From Fundidesulfovibrio soli (lineage in GTDB: Bacteria > Desulfobacterota > Desulfovibrionia > Desulfovibrionales > Desulfovibrionaceae): DNA of 64,000 bases. Location: positions 62,001 to 126,000 of the forward strand of contig NZ_JAKZKW010000005.1 of the NCBI RefSeq assembly GCF_022808695.1. The letters run 5' to 3'. The stretch's first letter is position 1. Every line of letters starts with the position of its first letter. Positions 9,265 through 17,635 of the stretch are shown here, in pieces. A model generated the notes under the pieces. The model saw only the letters and a program-made list of their open reading frames with translations. It was not told the origin of the DNA and did no database searches. A program made the translations under genes and the position numbers.

Positions 9265-11714
9265 AGCAAGGTTTGAGGGGAGGGGGCGGCGCGGACCGGA
9301 CGCCCGCCGCCCCCCCCGCCTGTGGAAACCCACCCCCTGGCACCGGGCCGGAGGGGAGGCCGCGCTGGTGGCGGCCAGGCCGCAGCCCTGCCTCGGGGCG
9401 GCGAGCTTGGCGGACGGTCTTGGGCCTGGCGCTGGCCCTGCTGCTCATCTGTGGGGCTTCCTTCGCCGCGCTGGACGCCCTGTTCCCCTTTCCCTGGGAG
9501 CGGCTCGCGCCCCCTGCCTCCACGGTGGTGCTGGGCAACCGGGGCGAGCCCATCCGCTTCTTCCTGGCCAGGGACCAGGCCTGGCGCTTCCCCGTGGCGC
9601 TCGATGAAGTCTCCCCCATCTGCCTGGACACCCTGCTGGCCAGCGAGGACCGCTACTTCTTCAGCCACCCGGGCGTGAACCCGCTCTCCATCCTGCAGGC
9701 CGCGTTGGGCAACATCCAGGCCGGGCGCGTGGTGCGGGGCGGCTCCACCATCACCATGCAGGTGGCCCGGCTGGCCGAGCCCAAGCCGCGCTCCTACTGG
9801 GCCAAGGCCGTGGAGTGCTTCCGGGCCCTGCAGCTGGAGCTGCGCCTGAGCAAGCGCGAGATACTCAATCACTACGTGAACCTGGTGCCCTGCGGCGGCA
9901 ACATCGTGGGCCTGGGCGCGGCCAGCTGGTTCTATTTCGGCAAGACGCCGGACAAGCTCTCCCTGGCGGAATCCGCCCTGCTGGCCGCCATCCCGCGCGC
10001 CCCGGGGCGCTACAACCCGGTGAAGCGCCCGGAGGCGGCCCAGGCCGCCCGCGACCGCGTGCTGGCCGCCGCCCTGGCCGTGGGCGCGGCCACGGCCGAG
10101 GAGGTGGAGCACGCCAGCGCCCAGGGCCTGCCCGAGCGGCTGCGCCGCCCGCCCCTGGTGGGGCCGCACCTGGCCCAGATGGCCGCCCCCGGGCGGGACC
10201 GCCCCGCGCGCGTGCGCACCACCCTGGACAGCCGCGTGCAGGAGCTGGCCCGCCAGGCCATGCGCTCCCGCCTGGTGGAGCTGCGCGCCCAGGGCGTGGA
10301 GAACGCCTCCGTGGTGGTGCTGGACTTGGCCAACCGCGAGGTGCTGGCCCTGGCGGGCTCGGCGGACTTCTTCGACGACGCCCACCACGGCAAGGTCAAC
10401 GCGGCCACGGCCCCGCGCTCCCCCGGCTCGGCGCTCAAGCCCTTCCTCTACGCCCTGGCCTTCGAGAAGGGCCTCATCGCCCCAGAGAGCCTGCTGCTGG
10501 ACATCCCCATCGCCACCGGCACCTACGACCCGCGCAACTACGACGGCAGCTACCGGGGCCGCGTGGAGGCCCAGGAGGCGCTGATCCACTCCCTCAACGC
10601 CCCGGCCGTGCGCCTGCTGGCGGACGTGGGCGCGGAGCCTTTCCACAGGCTGCTGGTCGACGGCGGGCTTCGCACGCTCACGCGGCCCACGGCGCATTAC
10701 GGGCTGTCCCTGGTTCTTGGCGGCGGCGAGGTGAGCCTTCTGGACCTGACCAACCTCTACGCCACCCTGGCCCGGGGCGGCATGCACGGCCCGCCCTCGA
10801 TCCTGGCGGACGGCCGCTCCCCGCGCGAGGCGCGGCTGCTCGGCCCCGAGGCCTGCGCCCTGGTCACGGGCATCATCTCGCGCCTGGAGCGCCCGGACCT
10901 GGCCGCTGGCGTGGAGAAGGCCCGGGGCGTGCCCGCCGTGGCCTGGAAGACGGGCACATCCTTCGGGCACCGCGACGCCTTCGCCCTGGGCTTCTCGGCC
11001 CGCTTGGCCGTGGGCGTGTGGGTGGGCAACGTTGACGGCCGCCCGGTGAAAGGCATCTCGGGCGCGCGCCAGGCCGCGCCCCTGCTCTTCGACGTGTTCC
11101 GCGCCCTGGAGCCCGACGGCATGGGCCTGCCCCGGACCGAGGGCCTGAACCTGGCCGAGGCCGAGGTCTGCGCCCTGTCGCGCCAGCTGCCCGGGCCGGA
11201 CTGCGATAAGCGCGTGCGCATGAGCGTGATCCCGGGTGTGACGCGCCTGGAGCCCTGCCCGGTGCACCGGCGCGTGCTGGTGGACGCGGCCACGGGCTTG
11301 CGCGTCACGGGCGAGTGCCTCACGGGCCGCGAGGTGCGCCAGGAGCTGGTGACGCAGTTCCCGGCGGAGCTGACGGCATGGTGGCGCTCCGGGGGCATGC
11401 CCGCGCCGGGCCTGCCCGAGCCCAGCCCGGACTGCCCCGAGGCCATGGCCGGTCTGGGGCCGCGCATCACCTCGCCCAAGGCGCGGATGGTCTACCAGAT
11501 CAGGCCGGACTCCCCGTCGGGCTTCCAGCGCGTGGGCCTGTGCGCCCAGGCCGGGGCCGACGCCGGGGCGCTGACTTGGTTCCAGGACGGCGCGCACGTG
11601 GCCGCGTCCCAAGTGGGGGAGACGGTGTTCCTGGAGCTGACCCCCGGGGCGCACAGGCTGGTGGTGGTGGACGCCCAGGGCCGCTCGGACGCGCTGCGCT
11701 ACGAGGTGCAATAG
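9261..11714 (+). CDS. pbpC: Penicillin-binding protein 1C
   Basis: This is a bifunctional peptidoglycan glycosyltransferase/transpeptidase of 817 residues. A membrane anchor lies near residues 52-75 after a Pro/Gly-rich cytoplasmic tail. The GT51 domain shows SEDRYF with catalytic Glu129 and GGSTITMQVARL. The transpeptidase domain has SALK (Ser390, Lys393), the SLN motif and KTG at Lys563. A C-terminal domain (about 730-817) fits the BiPBP_C domain of PBP1C. The ATG overlaps the alpha-2-macroglobulin stop by 4 bp, so both are made together. No clear terminator follows in the 184 bp before truA. Confidence 0.95.
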   Translation: MKQGLRGGGGADRTPAAPPACGNPPPGTGPEGRPRWWRPGRSPASGRRAWRTVLGLALALLLICGASFAALDALFPFPWERLAPPASTVVLGNRGEPIRFFLARDQAWRFPVALDEVSPICLDTLLASEDRYFFSHPGVNPLSILQAALGNIQAGRVVRGGSTITMQVARLAEPKPRSYWAKAVECFRALQLELRLSKREILNHYVNLVPCGGNIVGLGAASWFYFGKTPDKLSLAESALLAAIPRAPGRYNPVKRPEAAQAARDRVLAAALAVGAATAEEVEHASAQGLPERLRRPPLVGPHLAQMAAPGRDRPARVRTTLDSRVQELARQAMRSRLVELRAQGVENASVVVLDLANREVLALAGSADFFDDAHHGKVNAATAPRSPGSALKPFLYALAFEKGLIAPESLLLDIPIATGTYDPRNYDGSYRGRVEAQEALIHSLNAPAVRLLADVGAEPFHRLLVDGGLRTLTRPTAHYGLSLVLGGGEVSLLDLTNLYATLARGGMHGPPSILADGRSPREARLLGPEACALVTGIISRLERPDLAAGVEKARGVPAVAWKTGTSFGHRDAFALGFSARLAVGVWVGNVDGRPVKGISGARQAAPLLFDVFRALEPDGMGLPRTEGLNLAEAEVCALSRQLPGPDCDKRVRMSVIPGVTRLEPCPVHRRVLVDAATGLRVTGECLTGREVRQELVTQFPAELTAWWRSGGMPAPGLPEPSPDCPEAMAGLGPRITSPKARMVYQIRPDSPSGFQRVGLCAQAGADAGALTWFQDGAHVAASQVGETVFLELTPGAHRLVVVDAQGRSDALRYEVQ

Positions 11715-11898
11715 GGTCGGCCCAGGCCCTGGCAGCGGGAGGAACGCCCCCAGCGAGGCCATGAACGCCCGCTGCGACGTCCCGGCCATGCCTGGCCGGA
11801 GAAAACCGCTACTTTTGTAATTGAATATCACTTTGCAACATTCGGGGGCGGGGCGCGACGTCTTCCCTCCGGGGCGGGGCCGGTGTAGGGGCAAGCCC

Positions 11899-12765
11899 AT
11901 GACCAAGGACACCATCCGTCTGAAGTTCACCCTGGCCTACCAGGGCACGGAGTTCGCGGGCTGGCAGCTCCAGCCCGAGGGGCAGGGGCGCAGCGTGCAG
12001 GGCTGCCTGGAGCAGGCCCTGGAGCAGCTCTGCGGGCAGTTCGTGCGCGTGCACGGGGCCTCCCGCACGGATTCCGGGGTCCACGCCCTGGGCCAGCACG
12101 CCCACGCCGACATCCCCGCCGACCGGGCGCACCTGCCCTTCCGCCGCGCCCTCAACGCCCTGCTGCCCCGGGACGTCTCCGTGCTCGGCGTGGAGCGGGT
12201 CCCCGCCGATTTCCACTGCCGCATCCACTCCGTGCGCAAGTTCTACGCCTACACCCTCTGGCACGAGGCCGAGTTCATCCTGCCCCAGCGCAGGCCCTTC
12301 GTCTGGCGGGTGGGCCGCCTGGACACCCGGGCCATGCTGGAGGCGGCCAGCCTCCTCATCGGCACCCACGACTTCGCGGGCTTCCAGAACACCGGCACCC
12401 CCGTGCGGGACACCGTGCGCACCGTGGAGTCCATCGCGCCCCACCCCGGCCAGACCCCGCAGGAGACGGTCTGGCGCGTGACCGGGCCGGGCTTCCTCAA
12501 GCAGATGGTGCGCAACATCATGGGCTGCCTGGTGGAGGTGGGCAGGGGTAAAGCCAACGCGGACTTCGTCCGATCTCTCTTAGTTGAGAAGGACAGGAGC
12601 CTGGCCCCGGCCACGGCCCCGGCAAAGGGGCTGTGCCTGGAAGGCATGGAGTTCGCGTACCGTGAGCGATGTGAGGATCAATCCCGCGCAGGAGCAGAGC
12701 GCCCCGAGCTCGACCCAGGTGAAGAAAGCCTGGGCCACGAGGGAGGTGCTGCACCGCGAGGATGA
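11899..12765 (+). CDS. truA: tRNA pseudouridine(38-40) synthase
   Basis: TruA isomerises uridines 38-40 in the anticodon arm of many tRNAs. The 288-residue product has the N-terminal LAYQGTEFAGWQ, the catalytic GASRTDSGVHALGQ with Asp58, and the later RNIMGCLVEVGRGK. The start at 11899 gives the usual N-terminus MTKDTIRLKF; the open frame extends upstream to 11821 but those codons do not match the family. The C-terminal tail of about 40 residues beyond the family core is rich in Glu and Gly and overlaps the next gene by roughly 100 bp in another frame, which is unusual and suggests the real downstream start may lie later. Confidence 0.94.
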   Translation: MTKDTIRLKFTLAYQGTEFAGWQLQPEGQGRSVQGCLEQALEQLCGQFVRVHGASRTDSGVHALGQHAHADIPADRAHLPFRRALNALLPRDVSVLGVERVPADFHCRIHSVRKFYAYTLWHEAEFILPQRRPFVWRVGRLDTRAMLEAASLLIGTHDFAGFQNTGTPVRDTVRTVESIAPHPGQTPQETVWRVTGPGFLKQMVRNIMGCLVEVGRGKANADFVRSLLVEKDRSLAPATAPAKGLCLEGMEFAYRERCEDQSRAGAERPELDPGEESLGHEGGAAPRG

Positions 12766-14731
12766 CTCCGCCGGGACCGGCGGCGGCCTTGCCATTTCAG
12801 ACGCCGTTGGCGCCGGGCTGGAGCGCAGGCTCACGGATTTCGACCATGCCCTGGCGGCCTTCCAGTGGCCAGCCGGGCACACGCCCTGGTTCCAGGCCCG
12901 GCTGGTGACGGGGCCCGAAGCAGCCCGAGGCTATGCGTCTGGCGTGGCCCTGCAGGACGCCCAAGCCACGCCGGAGCTCAAGGCCTTCTCCAGCGGATTC
13001 CAGGCCTGGCAGGCCACGAGCCTGGCCCCGGGCAAGTATTCCTTCAATCTTTCGCTCGGCGGCAAGACCGAGAGCCTCAGCCTGGACGTGGGGGAAAACG
13101 ACACCTGGGGCTCCGTGCTGGCCGGTGTGGCCGCACAGGTGAACCGCGCCGGGCTGCCCGTGCGCGCCGATGTAGCCTGGCAGAACGCCGCCTTCCAGCT
13201 CGGGCCGGACGTGTCCGGGGCGGGCTCAGTGCTGACCTTCTCCATCAACCCCGCCCGCAAGGACCAGGACCTCGCCCTGGCGGACACCTCCGGCGGCCTG
13301 CTCTCCAGGCTCGGCGTGCGGGCCTCGCAGAACGCCATGGGCCCGGCCAGTGAGGGGAACTACATATTCCAGGGGCTGCAGGGCGCCGCGCCCACCGTCT
13401 TCGGCTCAAACCCGGTGGACCCTGGCGCGGCTACCGCCCTGGCCGTGGGCAGGCACGACCTGGCCTTCGCCGTGGGTGACGCCGCGCAGCCCTCGTCCTA
13501 CATTTCCAAGGCCTACGACCCCACCCAGGCCACCACACTGGCCGCCGGGACCTACTCATTCACCTCCACCTACGGCGGGGAGGCCCGCTCCCACTCCGTG
13601 AAGGTGCTCGCGGGCTGGACCTGGAACGACGTGCTCCAGGCCGTGCGCGCCGAGATCACCGGCTCCCCGGCCGTGCTGAACCTCGCCGCCCCGGCCGTGG
13701 CCGGCTCCAGCGGTTTCTCCCAGACCGGGGTGAGCGCCTCGGTGGACCCCTGGACCATCCCCTCGGCCACGTCATCCACCTCCACCAGCAGCGGCAGTTC
13801 GCTCACGGTCACGGGCGCGGCGGGGCAGGATTTCAGCCTCACGGACGGCACCGGCGGGCTGCTCTCGAACCTGGGCCTGACCACGAAGCTCACCGGCACG
13901 CCCGTGAGCTTCAACGTCTACGCGGGCGACACCTGGCGCGACGCCTACCAGCGCATGGCCGTGGCCCTGGGCGGTGCGCAGGATTCCTTCACGGCGGACA
14001 TCAGAGAGACCTCCATCCCCTCCGCGGTGACTCCGGGCCTTGCGCTTACGCACCTGGGCATCACCTTGGAGCTTACCCAGCACAACCAGCGTATCGGCGA
14101 GCGCGTGAATCTTTCGGACGGACGAACCGGGGCGCTGTCGGCCACGGGGTTGCGGGCGCAGAGTCCGGGCGCTGACGGCCTGGCCATCATCAACGGCGCG
14201 CTCCACCGGTCGGAGAACAACCTCTTCAGCCAGGACCAGGGCCGGGTGATCCTGGGCCTGGAGCGCGAGAACGCCAATCCCCTGCCCCTGGCCGTGACTT
14301 CGGCGGTGGACGGGGTGGAGAAGGGCTGGAGCCGGGTCACGGAGGCCTGGAACTCGCTTGCCAAGTACTTAAGCGCCAACGCCGACGCGCTGGAACCCGC
14401 CGTGGGCGCGCGCCTGGAGGCCCCGCTCAAGGCCCAGGCCGCCAACCTTCGCTGGCTGGGCGTGAGCAACGCCGGGCGCAAGGGCCAGCTCTGGACCAAC
14501 GCGAACACCTTCTGGCGCTCACTGGCCGCAAACAAGGACAAGGCCGAGGCAACGCTCTGGCAGGCTCCGGACGGCCTCATCCCGGCCTGGAGGCGAGCCG
14601 TGGAGGAGGTGCGCGGGGCCGGGGTGGCAAGCTGGCTCAAGCCCGCCACGGGCTTCGAGGCCCACCGCCCCAACCTGACCAGCGAGTTCCAGCTGGAGCA
14701 GAAGCACCGGCTGGTGAAACTGCTGGGGTGA
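12662..14731 (+). CDS. Unknown beta-rich repeat protein with FliD/flagellin-like modules
   Basis: I do not recognise this 689-residue protein with certainty. It has internal repeats of two kinds: GKYSFNLSLGGKTESLSLDV (about 13,030-13,150) against GTYSFTSTYGGEARSHSVKV (about 13,546-13,670), each followed by a tryptophan-containing TWxxVL helix, and DLALADTSGGLLSRLGV (13,268) against DFSLTDGTGGLLSNLGL (13,830). Such units resemble the flagellin-hook IN motif and FliD/FlgL repeat regions. The C-terminal 150 residues look helical. No signal peptide is visible, as expected for a flagellar type III substrate. The chosen GTG start at 12662 lies inside truA; a later start is possible. A flagellar or surface role is only an inference. 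Confidence 0.7.
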   Translation: MSDVRINPAQEQSAPSSTQVKKAWATREVLHREDDSAGTGGGLAISDAVGAGLERRLTDFDHALAAFQWPAGHTPWFQARLVTGPEAARGYASGVALQDAQATPELKAFSSGFQAWQATSLAPGKYSFNLSLGGKTESLSLDVGENDTWGSVLAGVAAQVNRAGLPVRADVAWQNAAFQLGPDVSGAGSVLTFSINPARKDQDLALADTSGGLLSRLGVRASQNAMGPASEGNYIFQGLQGAAPTVFGSNPVDPGAATALAVGRHDLAFAVGDAAQPSSYISKAYDPTQATTLAAGTYSFTSTYGGEARSHSVKVLAGWTWNDVLQAVRAEITGSPAVLNLAAPAVAGSSGFSQTGVSASVDPWTIPSATSSTSTSSGSSLTVTGAAGQDFSLTDGTGGLLSNLGLTTKLTGTPVSFNVYAGDTWRDAYQRMAVALGGAQDSFTADIRETSIPSAVTPGLALTHLGITLELTQHNQRIGERVNLSDGRTGALSATGLRAQSPGADGLAIINGALHRSENNLFSQDQGRVILGLERENANPLPLAVTSAVDGVEKGWSRVTEAWNSLAKYLSANADALEPAVGARLEAPLKAQAANLRWLGVSNAGRKGQLWTNANTFWRSLAANKDKAEATLWQAPDGLIPAWRRAVEEVRGAGVASWLKPATGFEAHRPNLTSEFQLEQKHRLVKLLG

Positions 14732-14844
14732 TGCCGATTGAGGTTGCTCCCGTTGTCCTTGTGAGTTATATATCTACCAGCAGATTTCGCCTTGGCTGTA
14801 TTTGGTGCTGTTCGTTCACGGCAAATTGGTTTCTCTCTCGGTGA
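14731..14844 (+). CDS. Possible 37-residue small ORF
   Basis: An ATG at 14731 overlaps the TGA of the preceding gene (TGATG) and opens 37 codons with the sequence MPIEVAPVVLVSYISTS at its start. The end reaches within 11 bp of the next small ORF. Its coding status is doubtful: the support is only the overlap arrangement and the chain of further small ORFs. Nothing in it matches a family I know. Confidence 0.25.
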   Translation: MPIEVAPVVLVSYISTSRFRLGCIWCCSFTANWFLSR

Positions 14845-14854
14845 AGGTGGTGTG

Positions 14855-14971
14855 ATGGGGGAAGATAAACTCCCGGTCTGGAAAAGGGTGGTTCTGAGCG
14901 TGATTCCGTTCCTGGCGGCGTTGCCGGTGAGCGCGCTGATCATCTACTGCATCAGGAGGTTTGTCCTGTGA
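14855..14971 (+). CDS. Small single-pass membrane protein (38 aa)
   Basis: This ORF encodes 38 residues beginning MGEDKLPVWKRVVLSVIP. The first part is charged, followed by one hydrophobic helix (about residues 11-31) and a basic end (CIRRFVL), the layout of a small single-span membrane protein with a positively charged flank. A Shine-Dalgarno-like GTGAAGGTGG lies about 5 bp before the ATG. The stop codon overlaps the GTG start of the next ORF (GTGA). It is too short for usual gene callers. No function can be assigned; candidates include a small membrane regulator or a toxin-like peptide. Confidence 0.5.
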   Translation: MGEDKLPVWKRVVLSVIPFLAALPVSALIIYCIRRFVL

Positions 14972-15093
14972 GGGACATGTACTTTTCTGGAGATGATTAT
15001 GTTTATTTTTTCGTGTCGCGGATGATACAGGCTACGATGATCTATCTGAGTATATATTACGGAGGCATTTCTCCGTGTGAATTTCCCGTGTGA
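14968..15093 (+). CDS. Small ORF of 41 aa overlapping the previous one
   Basis: A GTG start at 14968 overlaps the preceding TGA by 3 bases and is preceded by CAGGAGGT, a strong ribosome binding site at 14952-14958. The 41-residue product has aromatic, moderately hydrophobic stretches (YVYFFVSRMIQATMIYLSIY) and two acidic residues near the N-terminus, and could be membrane-associated. Codon use is more AT-rich than in flanking genes. Function unknown. Confidence 0.45.
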   Translation: MRDMYFSGDDYVYFFVSRMIQATMIYLSIYYGGISPCEFPV

Positions 15094-15101
15094 GGTTTGC
15101 G

Positions 15102-15206
15102 ATGAATGAAAATAATGATATGATTCGAGATTTTGTGATCTACGTTTTTGGGATCGTTGCCCTGTACTTTATCGTGTATAATAAGCACCTTGCAAATTGT
15201 GGCTGA
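15102..15206 (+). CDS. Small single-pass membrane protein (34 aa)
   Basis: This ORF starts 8 bp after the previous stop, with GAGG 6 bp upstream of the ATG. It encodes 34 residues: a polar acidic N-terminus (MNENNDMIRD), one hydrophobic span of about 17 residues (FVIYVFGIVALYFIVY) and a short basic tail. It is the third in a row of tiny, tightly packed ORFs with clear ribosome binding sites. Function unknown; the arrangement suggests a joint operon with the 38- and 41-residue ORFs. Confidence 0.5.
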   Translation: MNENNDMIRDFVIYVFGIVALYFIVYNKHLANCG

Positions 15207-15308
15207 GTGGTCCGTGGCAAGTGGGTCAGTATATGTGGGGATGGCTGGCACTCATGGCAGAGGGCTGGCCCAAAAGCCAGCCCCGTCTCCGAACGATGGA
15301 CCTTAAAG

Positions 15309-15887
15309 CTACGGAGTATTCCCCTCCTTGGTCTGTGCATCTGGTTTCCGAGGTTCATATGATAACCACGGCCACCGGACGTGTTCATTGATTAAATCCT
15401 CGGCACCATAGCCGGCTGCCCATTGACTGAAGAGGTTGCCTGGGGTCACTGAACCGATAAGCGCCCCCGAAAAGCTGCTGACAGCCCCAGGAAGCGGTTT
15501 CCACCTCAGGTACGTGTCGTCCCCAAACCGGACGTCTCCATTCGGCAGGACCTCCGCCCAGGGCCGGACCTTCGGGGGCATCCCTTCCTGATGGATGCGC
15601 TGACCCGCTTCCCTGGCCTCCCGCTCCGCGGGTGTCTGGTACGATGGCGGATAGCCGGGATTGGCTTCCCTGGCTTCGCGCTCAAAGGGGCTCATGCCGT
15701 TCCCGACGTCTTGTTGTCCGCCGCTGACCGGTGAATCGGAGTTGCCGGTTTGCTGCCCGGCCGGTTGGACCCACAGGCCTCCCGGACCGTGTTCCTCCTG
15801 GGCGAACTGGCCCAGCGCCGTTTTGGGCGTATCGTCCGCAAGCCCGTTGTCCATCATGTAGTCGAGAGCGATGGTTTCGCTGCTCAT
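15309..15887 (-). CDS. Conserved-looking protein of unknown function
   Basis: I do not recognise this 192-residue product. It is hydrophilic and rich in Gln, Gly and Pro in its first half, contains a short internal repeat (FEREAREANPG and AEREAREAGQR around residues 67-95), and has a Trp-rich C-terminal part (RWPWLSYEPRKP). No signal peptide or membrane helix is evident. The ATG at 15887 has GGAGA about 6 bp upstream (GAGGAGAATACTG). It lies 59 bp downstream of another unknown minus-strand gene, so the two are probably cotranscribed. The low family resemblance and the neighbouring tiny ORFs suggest a locally variable spot in the core genome. Confidence 0.6.
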   Translation of the reverse strand: MSSETIALDYMMDNGLADDTPKTALGQFAQEEHGPGGLWVQPAGQQTGNSDSPVSGGQQDVGNGMSPFEREAREANPGYPPSYQTPAEREAREAGQRIHQEGMPPKVRPWAEVLPNGDVRFGDDTYLRWKPLPGAVSSFSGALIGSVTPGNLFSQWAAGYGAEDLINEHVRWPWLSYEPRKPDAQTKEGNTP

Positions 15888-15946
15888 CAGTATTCTCCTC
15901 TATGTCGCCGGATATTGCATCCGGGGCTCTGGTTGATGTCTTGGCG

Positions 15947-16315
15947 TTATGCGACGGAAAGCTCCAGATACCGAAGCAGGTCGCCTTCTCTCGCGCCTCC
16001 CGACTTGACCCGGCGGACAAGTTCTCTGCGTTCAGCCTGTTCGGCCTGAGTGAGCTTTCGGCTCTTAAGCCGATTCCCACTTTCCTCTGCGGCAAACCTT
16101 GCGCTGTCCTTTCCGCTGTGGAGGCGTTGGTGGTTCTCGATGATCACGGCGGCCTTGCGCAGATAGCTGTAAAGCGCCGTGAATTCCCTGATCTCGCGTG
16201 CCATGGCGGGCATAGCCAAACGCCTGATGGGCTCGGGGAGCTTGCCGAGGTAGTGCTCCATCACGTGCATGGTCCTCGCATACAGAGGGTCATGGGAACT
16301 CAACGCGCGGACCAC
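15947..16315 (-). CDS. Helical protein of unknown function
   Basis: The product is up to 122 residues, mostly alpha-helical and strongly charged (KSRKLTQAEQAERRELVRRV near the C-terminal third). No family is recognised. The start is uncertain: the frame opens with GTG at 16315, but an ATG at 16270 (MHVMEHYLGKLPEP) with GAGG just before it would give 107 residues. It precedes the 192-residue unknown gene by 59 bp on the same strand. Confidence 0.5.
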   Translation of the reverse strand: MVRALSSHDPLYARTMHVMEHYLGKLPEPIRRLAMPAMAREIREFTALYSYLRKAAVIIENHQRLHSGKDSARFAAEESGNRLKSRKLTQAEQAERRELVRRVKSGGAREGDLLRYLELSVA

Positions 16316-16660
16316 AGTATGGTACGTGTGGTGTTTCAGGTTTCGAGTGGACCGCCCATTTCCTGAATGGACCTAGCCTGTGCCAAAGAGCCGGAGTGGA
16401 TCGCAGTGTTGGGGTGTCTCAAGGGAATGCATGGTGTCTCCTGGAGTTGGTTTCCAGCCAAGGAATTGGCTGGTAACCGGGCATTGTAGTCAGAAAAAAT
16501 CCACTGCACCCCATATAGGGCTATGTAGGGAACTTTCTTCTTGTTCGGGTATTTTCCTGCCAAGCCCCAACCGGTCGCGAGCCTGTTGCGGCTGAAGCCC
16601 CCTCGACACCCGCCCCGCGCGGGAGTAGAACCCGGCCACTCCACACCGGGAGGCATCCCC
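16316..16660 (+). other. Intergenic stretch before panC
   Basis: No convincing gene is seen in these 345 bp. The main element is the long inverted repeat at 16449-16478, listed separately. The panC ribosome binding site (CGGGAGGC) lies at its right end. Confidence 0.5.
16449..16478. repeat. 13-bp inverted repeat with GGAA loop
   Basis: GGTTTCCAGCCAA at 16449-16461 and TTGGCTGGTAACC at 16466-16478 pair over 13 positions with a single mismatch, closed by GGAA. No T-run follows on either strand, so a simple terminator is unlikely. It could be a folded leader, a protein site or a mobile-repeat remnant. Confidence 0.7.
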
Positions 16661-17506
16661 ATGCAGATCATCACAGACCCCAAGGAATTCCAGTCCGTGT
16701 GCTGGTCCTGGCGGGGCCAGGGGCTTACCAGCGCCCTCGTCCCCACCATGGGCTTTTTGCACGCGGGCCACATATCGCTCTTCACCTGGGCCAGGGCCAA
16801 CGCCGAGAAGGTGGCGGCCAGCATCTTTGTCAACCCCACCCAGTTCGGCCCCAATGAAGACCTGGACCGCTACCCCCGCGACCCCGAGGGCGACGCGGCC
16901 AAGGCCCGCGAGGCCGGGGTGGACGTGCTCTTCCTGCCCGAACCCGGGGCCATGTACCCCGAGGGCTTCGCCACCACGGTGAGCGTCGCGGGCCTGACCG
17001 AGGGGCTGTGCGGGGCGTCGCGCCCCGGCCACTTCGACGGCGTGGCCACGGTGGTCGCCAAATTGCTTCTGCTGGCCATGCCCACCACGGCGGTGTTCGG
17101 CCAGAAGGACTGGCAGCAGCTGGCCGTGATCCGGCGCATGGTGCGCGACCTGGACATCCCCGTGGCCATCGAGGGCCGCCCAATCTTCCGCGAGTCCGAC
17201 GGCCTGGCCATGAGCTCGCGCAACGTCTACCTCTCCCCCCAGGACCGCGCCCTGGCCCCGCACGTGCAGAAGGGGCTCCAGGCCGCGCGCGCCTGGAAGG
17301 CCCAGGGAGTAACCTCCGCCCGGGAGCTGACCCAACGACTGACCGCCTATTATAAGGACGCCATCCCCACTGCCCGGCCGGACTACGTGGCCTGCGTGCA
17401 TCCCGAGACCCTGGCCCCCCTGGAGGACGCTTCCGGCCCGGCGCTCATGGCGGTGGCCCTGTTCTTCCCTGGCGCGCGGCTGATCGACAACCTGTTGCTG
17501 GATTGA
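16661..17506 (+). CDS. panC: Pantoate--beta-alanine ligase
   Basis: PanC condenses pantoate with beta-alanine using ATP to make pantothenate, the coenzyme A precursor. The 281-residue protein has the nucleotidyltransferase-type PTMGFLHAGHISL (HxGH), VNPTQFGPNEDL, FGQKDWQQL and the ATP-loop MSSRN. The start at 16661 gives the usual length and follows GGGAGG; an upstream reading to 16541 has no family support. It is followed after 130 bp by metK on the same strand. Confidence 0.96.
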   Translation: MQIITDPKEFQSVCWSWRGQGLTSALVPTMGFLHAGHISLFTWARANAEKVAASIFVNPTQFGPNEDLDRYPRDPEGDAAKAREAGVDVLFLPEPGAMYPEGFATTVSVAGLTEGLCGASRPGHFDGVATVVAKLLLLAMPTTAVFGQKDWQQLAVIRRMVRDLDIPVAIEGRPIFRESDGLAMSSRNVYLSPQDRALAPHVQKGLQAARAWKAQGVTSARELTQRLTAYYKDAIPTARPDYVACVHPETLAPLEDASGPALMAVALFFPGARLIDNLLLD

Positions 17507-17559
17507 AAAAAAAGCCCGGAGGCATTTGACAAGGCTTCCGCAGTTGTGACACATGGCCT

Positions 17560-17578
17560 AGCGGCCTCATAGGCCGCT
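17560..17578. promoter_or_regulatory. Perfect 8-bp palindrome upstream of metK
   Basis: AGCGGCCT (17560-17567) and AGGCCGCT (17571-17578) are exact reverse complements around CAT, 57 bp before the metK start. A weaker overlapping pairing (GGCCTA with TAGGCC) is also possible. A TTGACA at 17526-17531 could be a -35 box. The arrangement fits an operator or a leader hairpin; it does not match a SAM riboswitch that I can recognise. Confidence 0.45.
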
Positions 17579-17635
17579 CCGCATGATTTGCCTTTATCGC
17601 CGCACCGGCGAATATATTCCCTGGGAGGAACCTTC

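Noticed and set aside
15057-15388. Minus-strand ORFs opposite the tiny plus-strand ORFs
   Set aside because: No ribosome binding site or membrane pattern; the plus-strand ORFs have better signals.
17509-17545. Terminator after panC
   Set aside because: The stem CGGAGGC/GCTTCCG has no T-run on the plus strand; the poly-A is on the wrong side.
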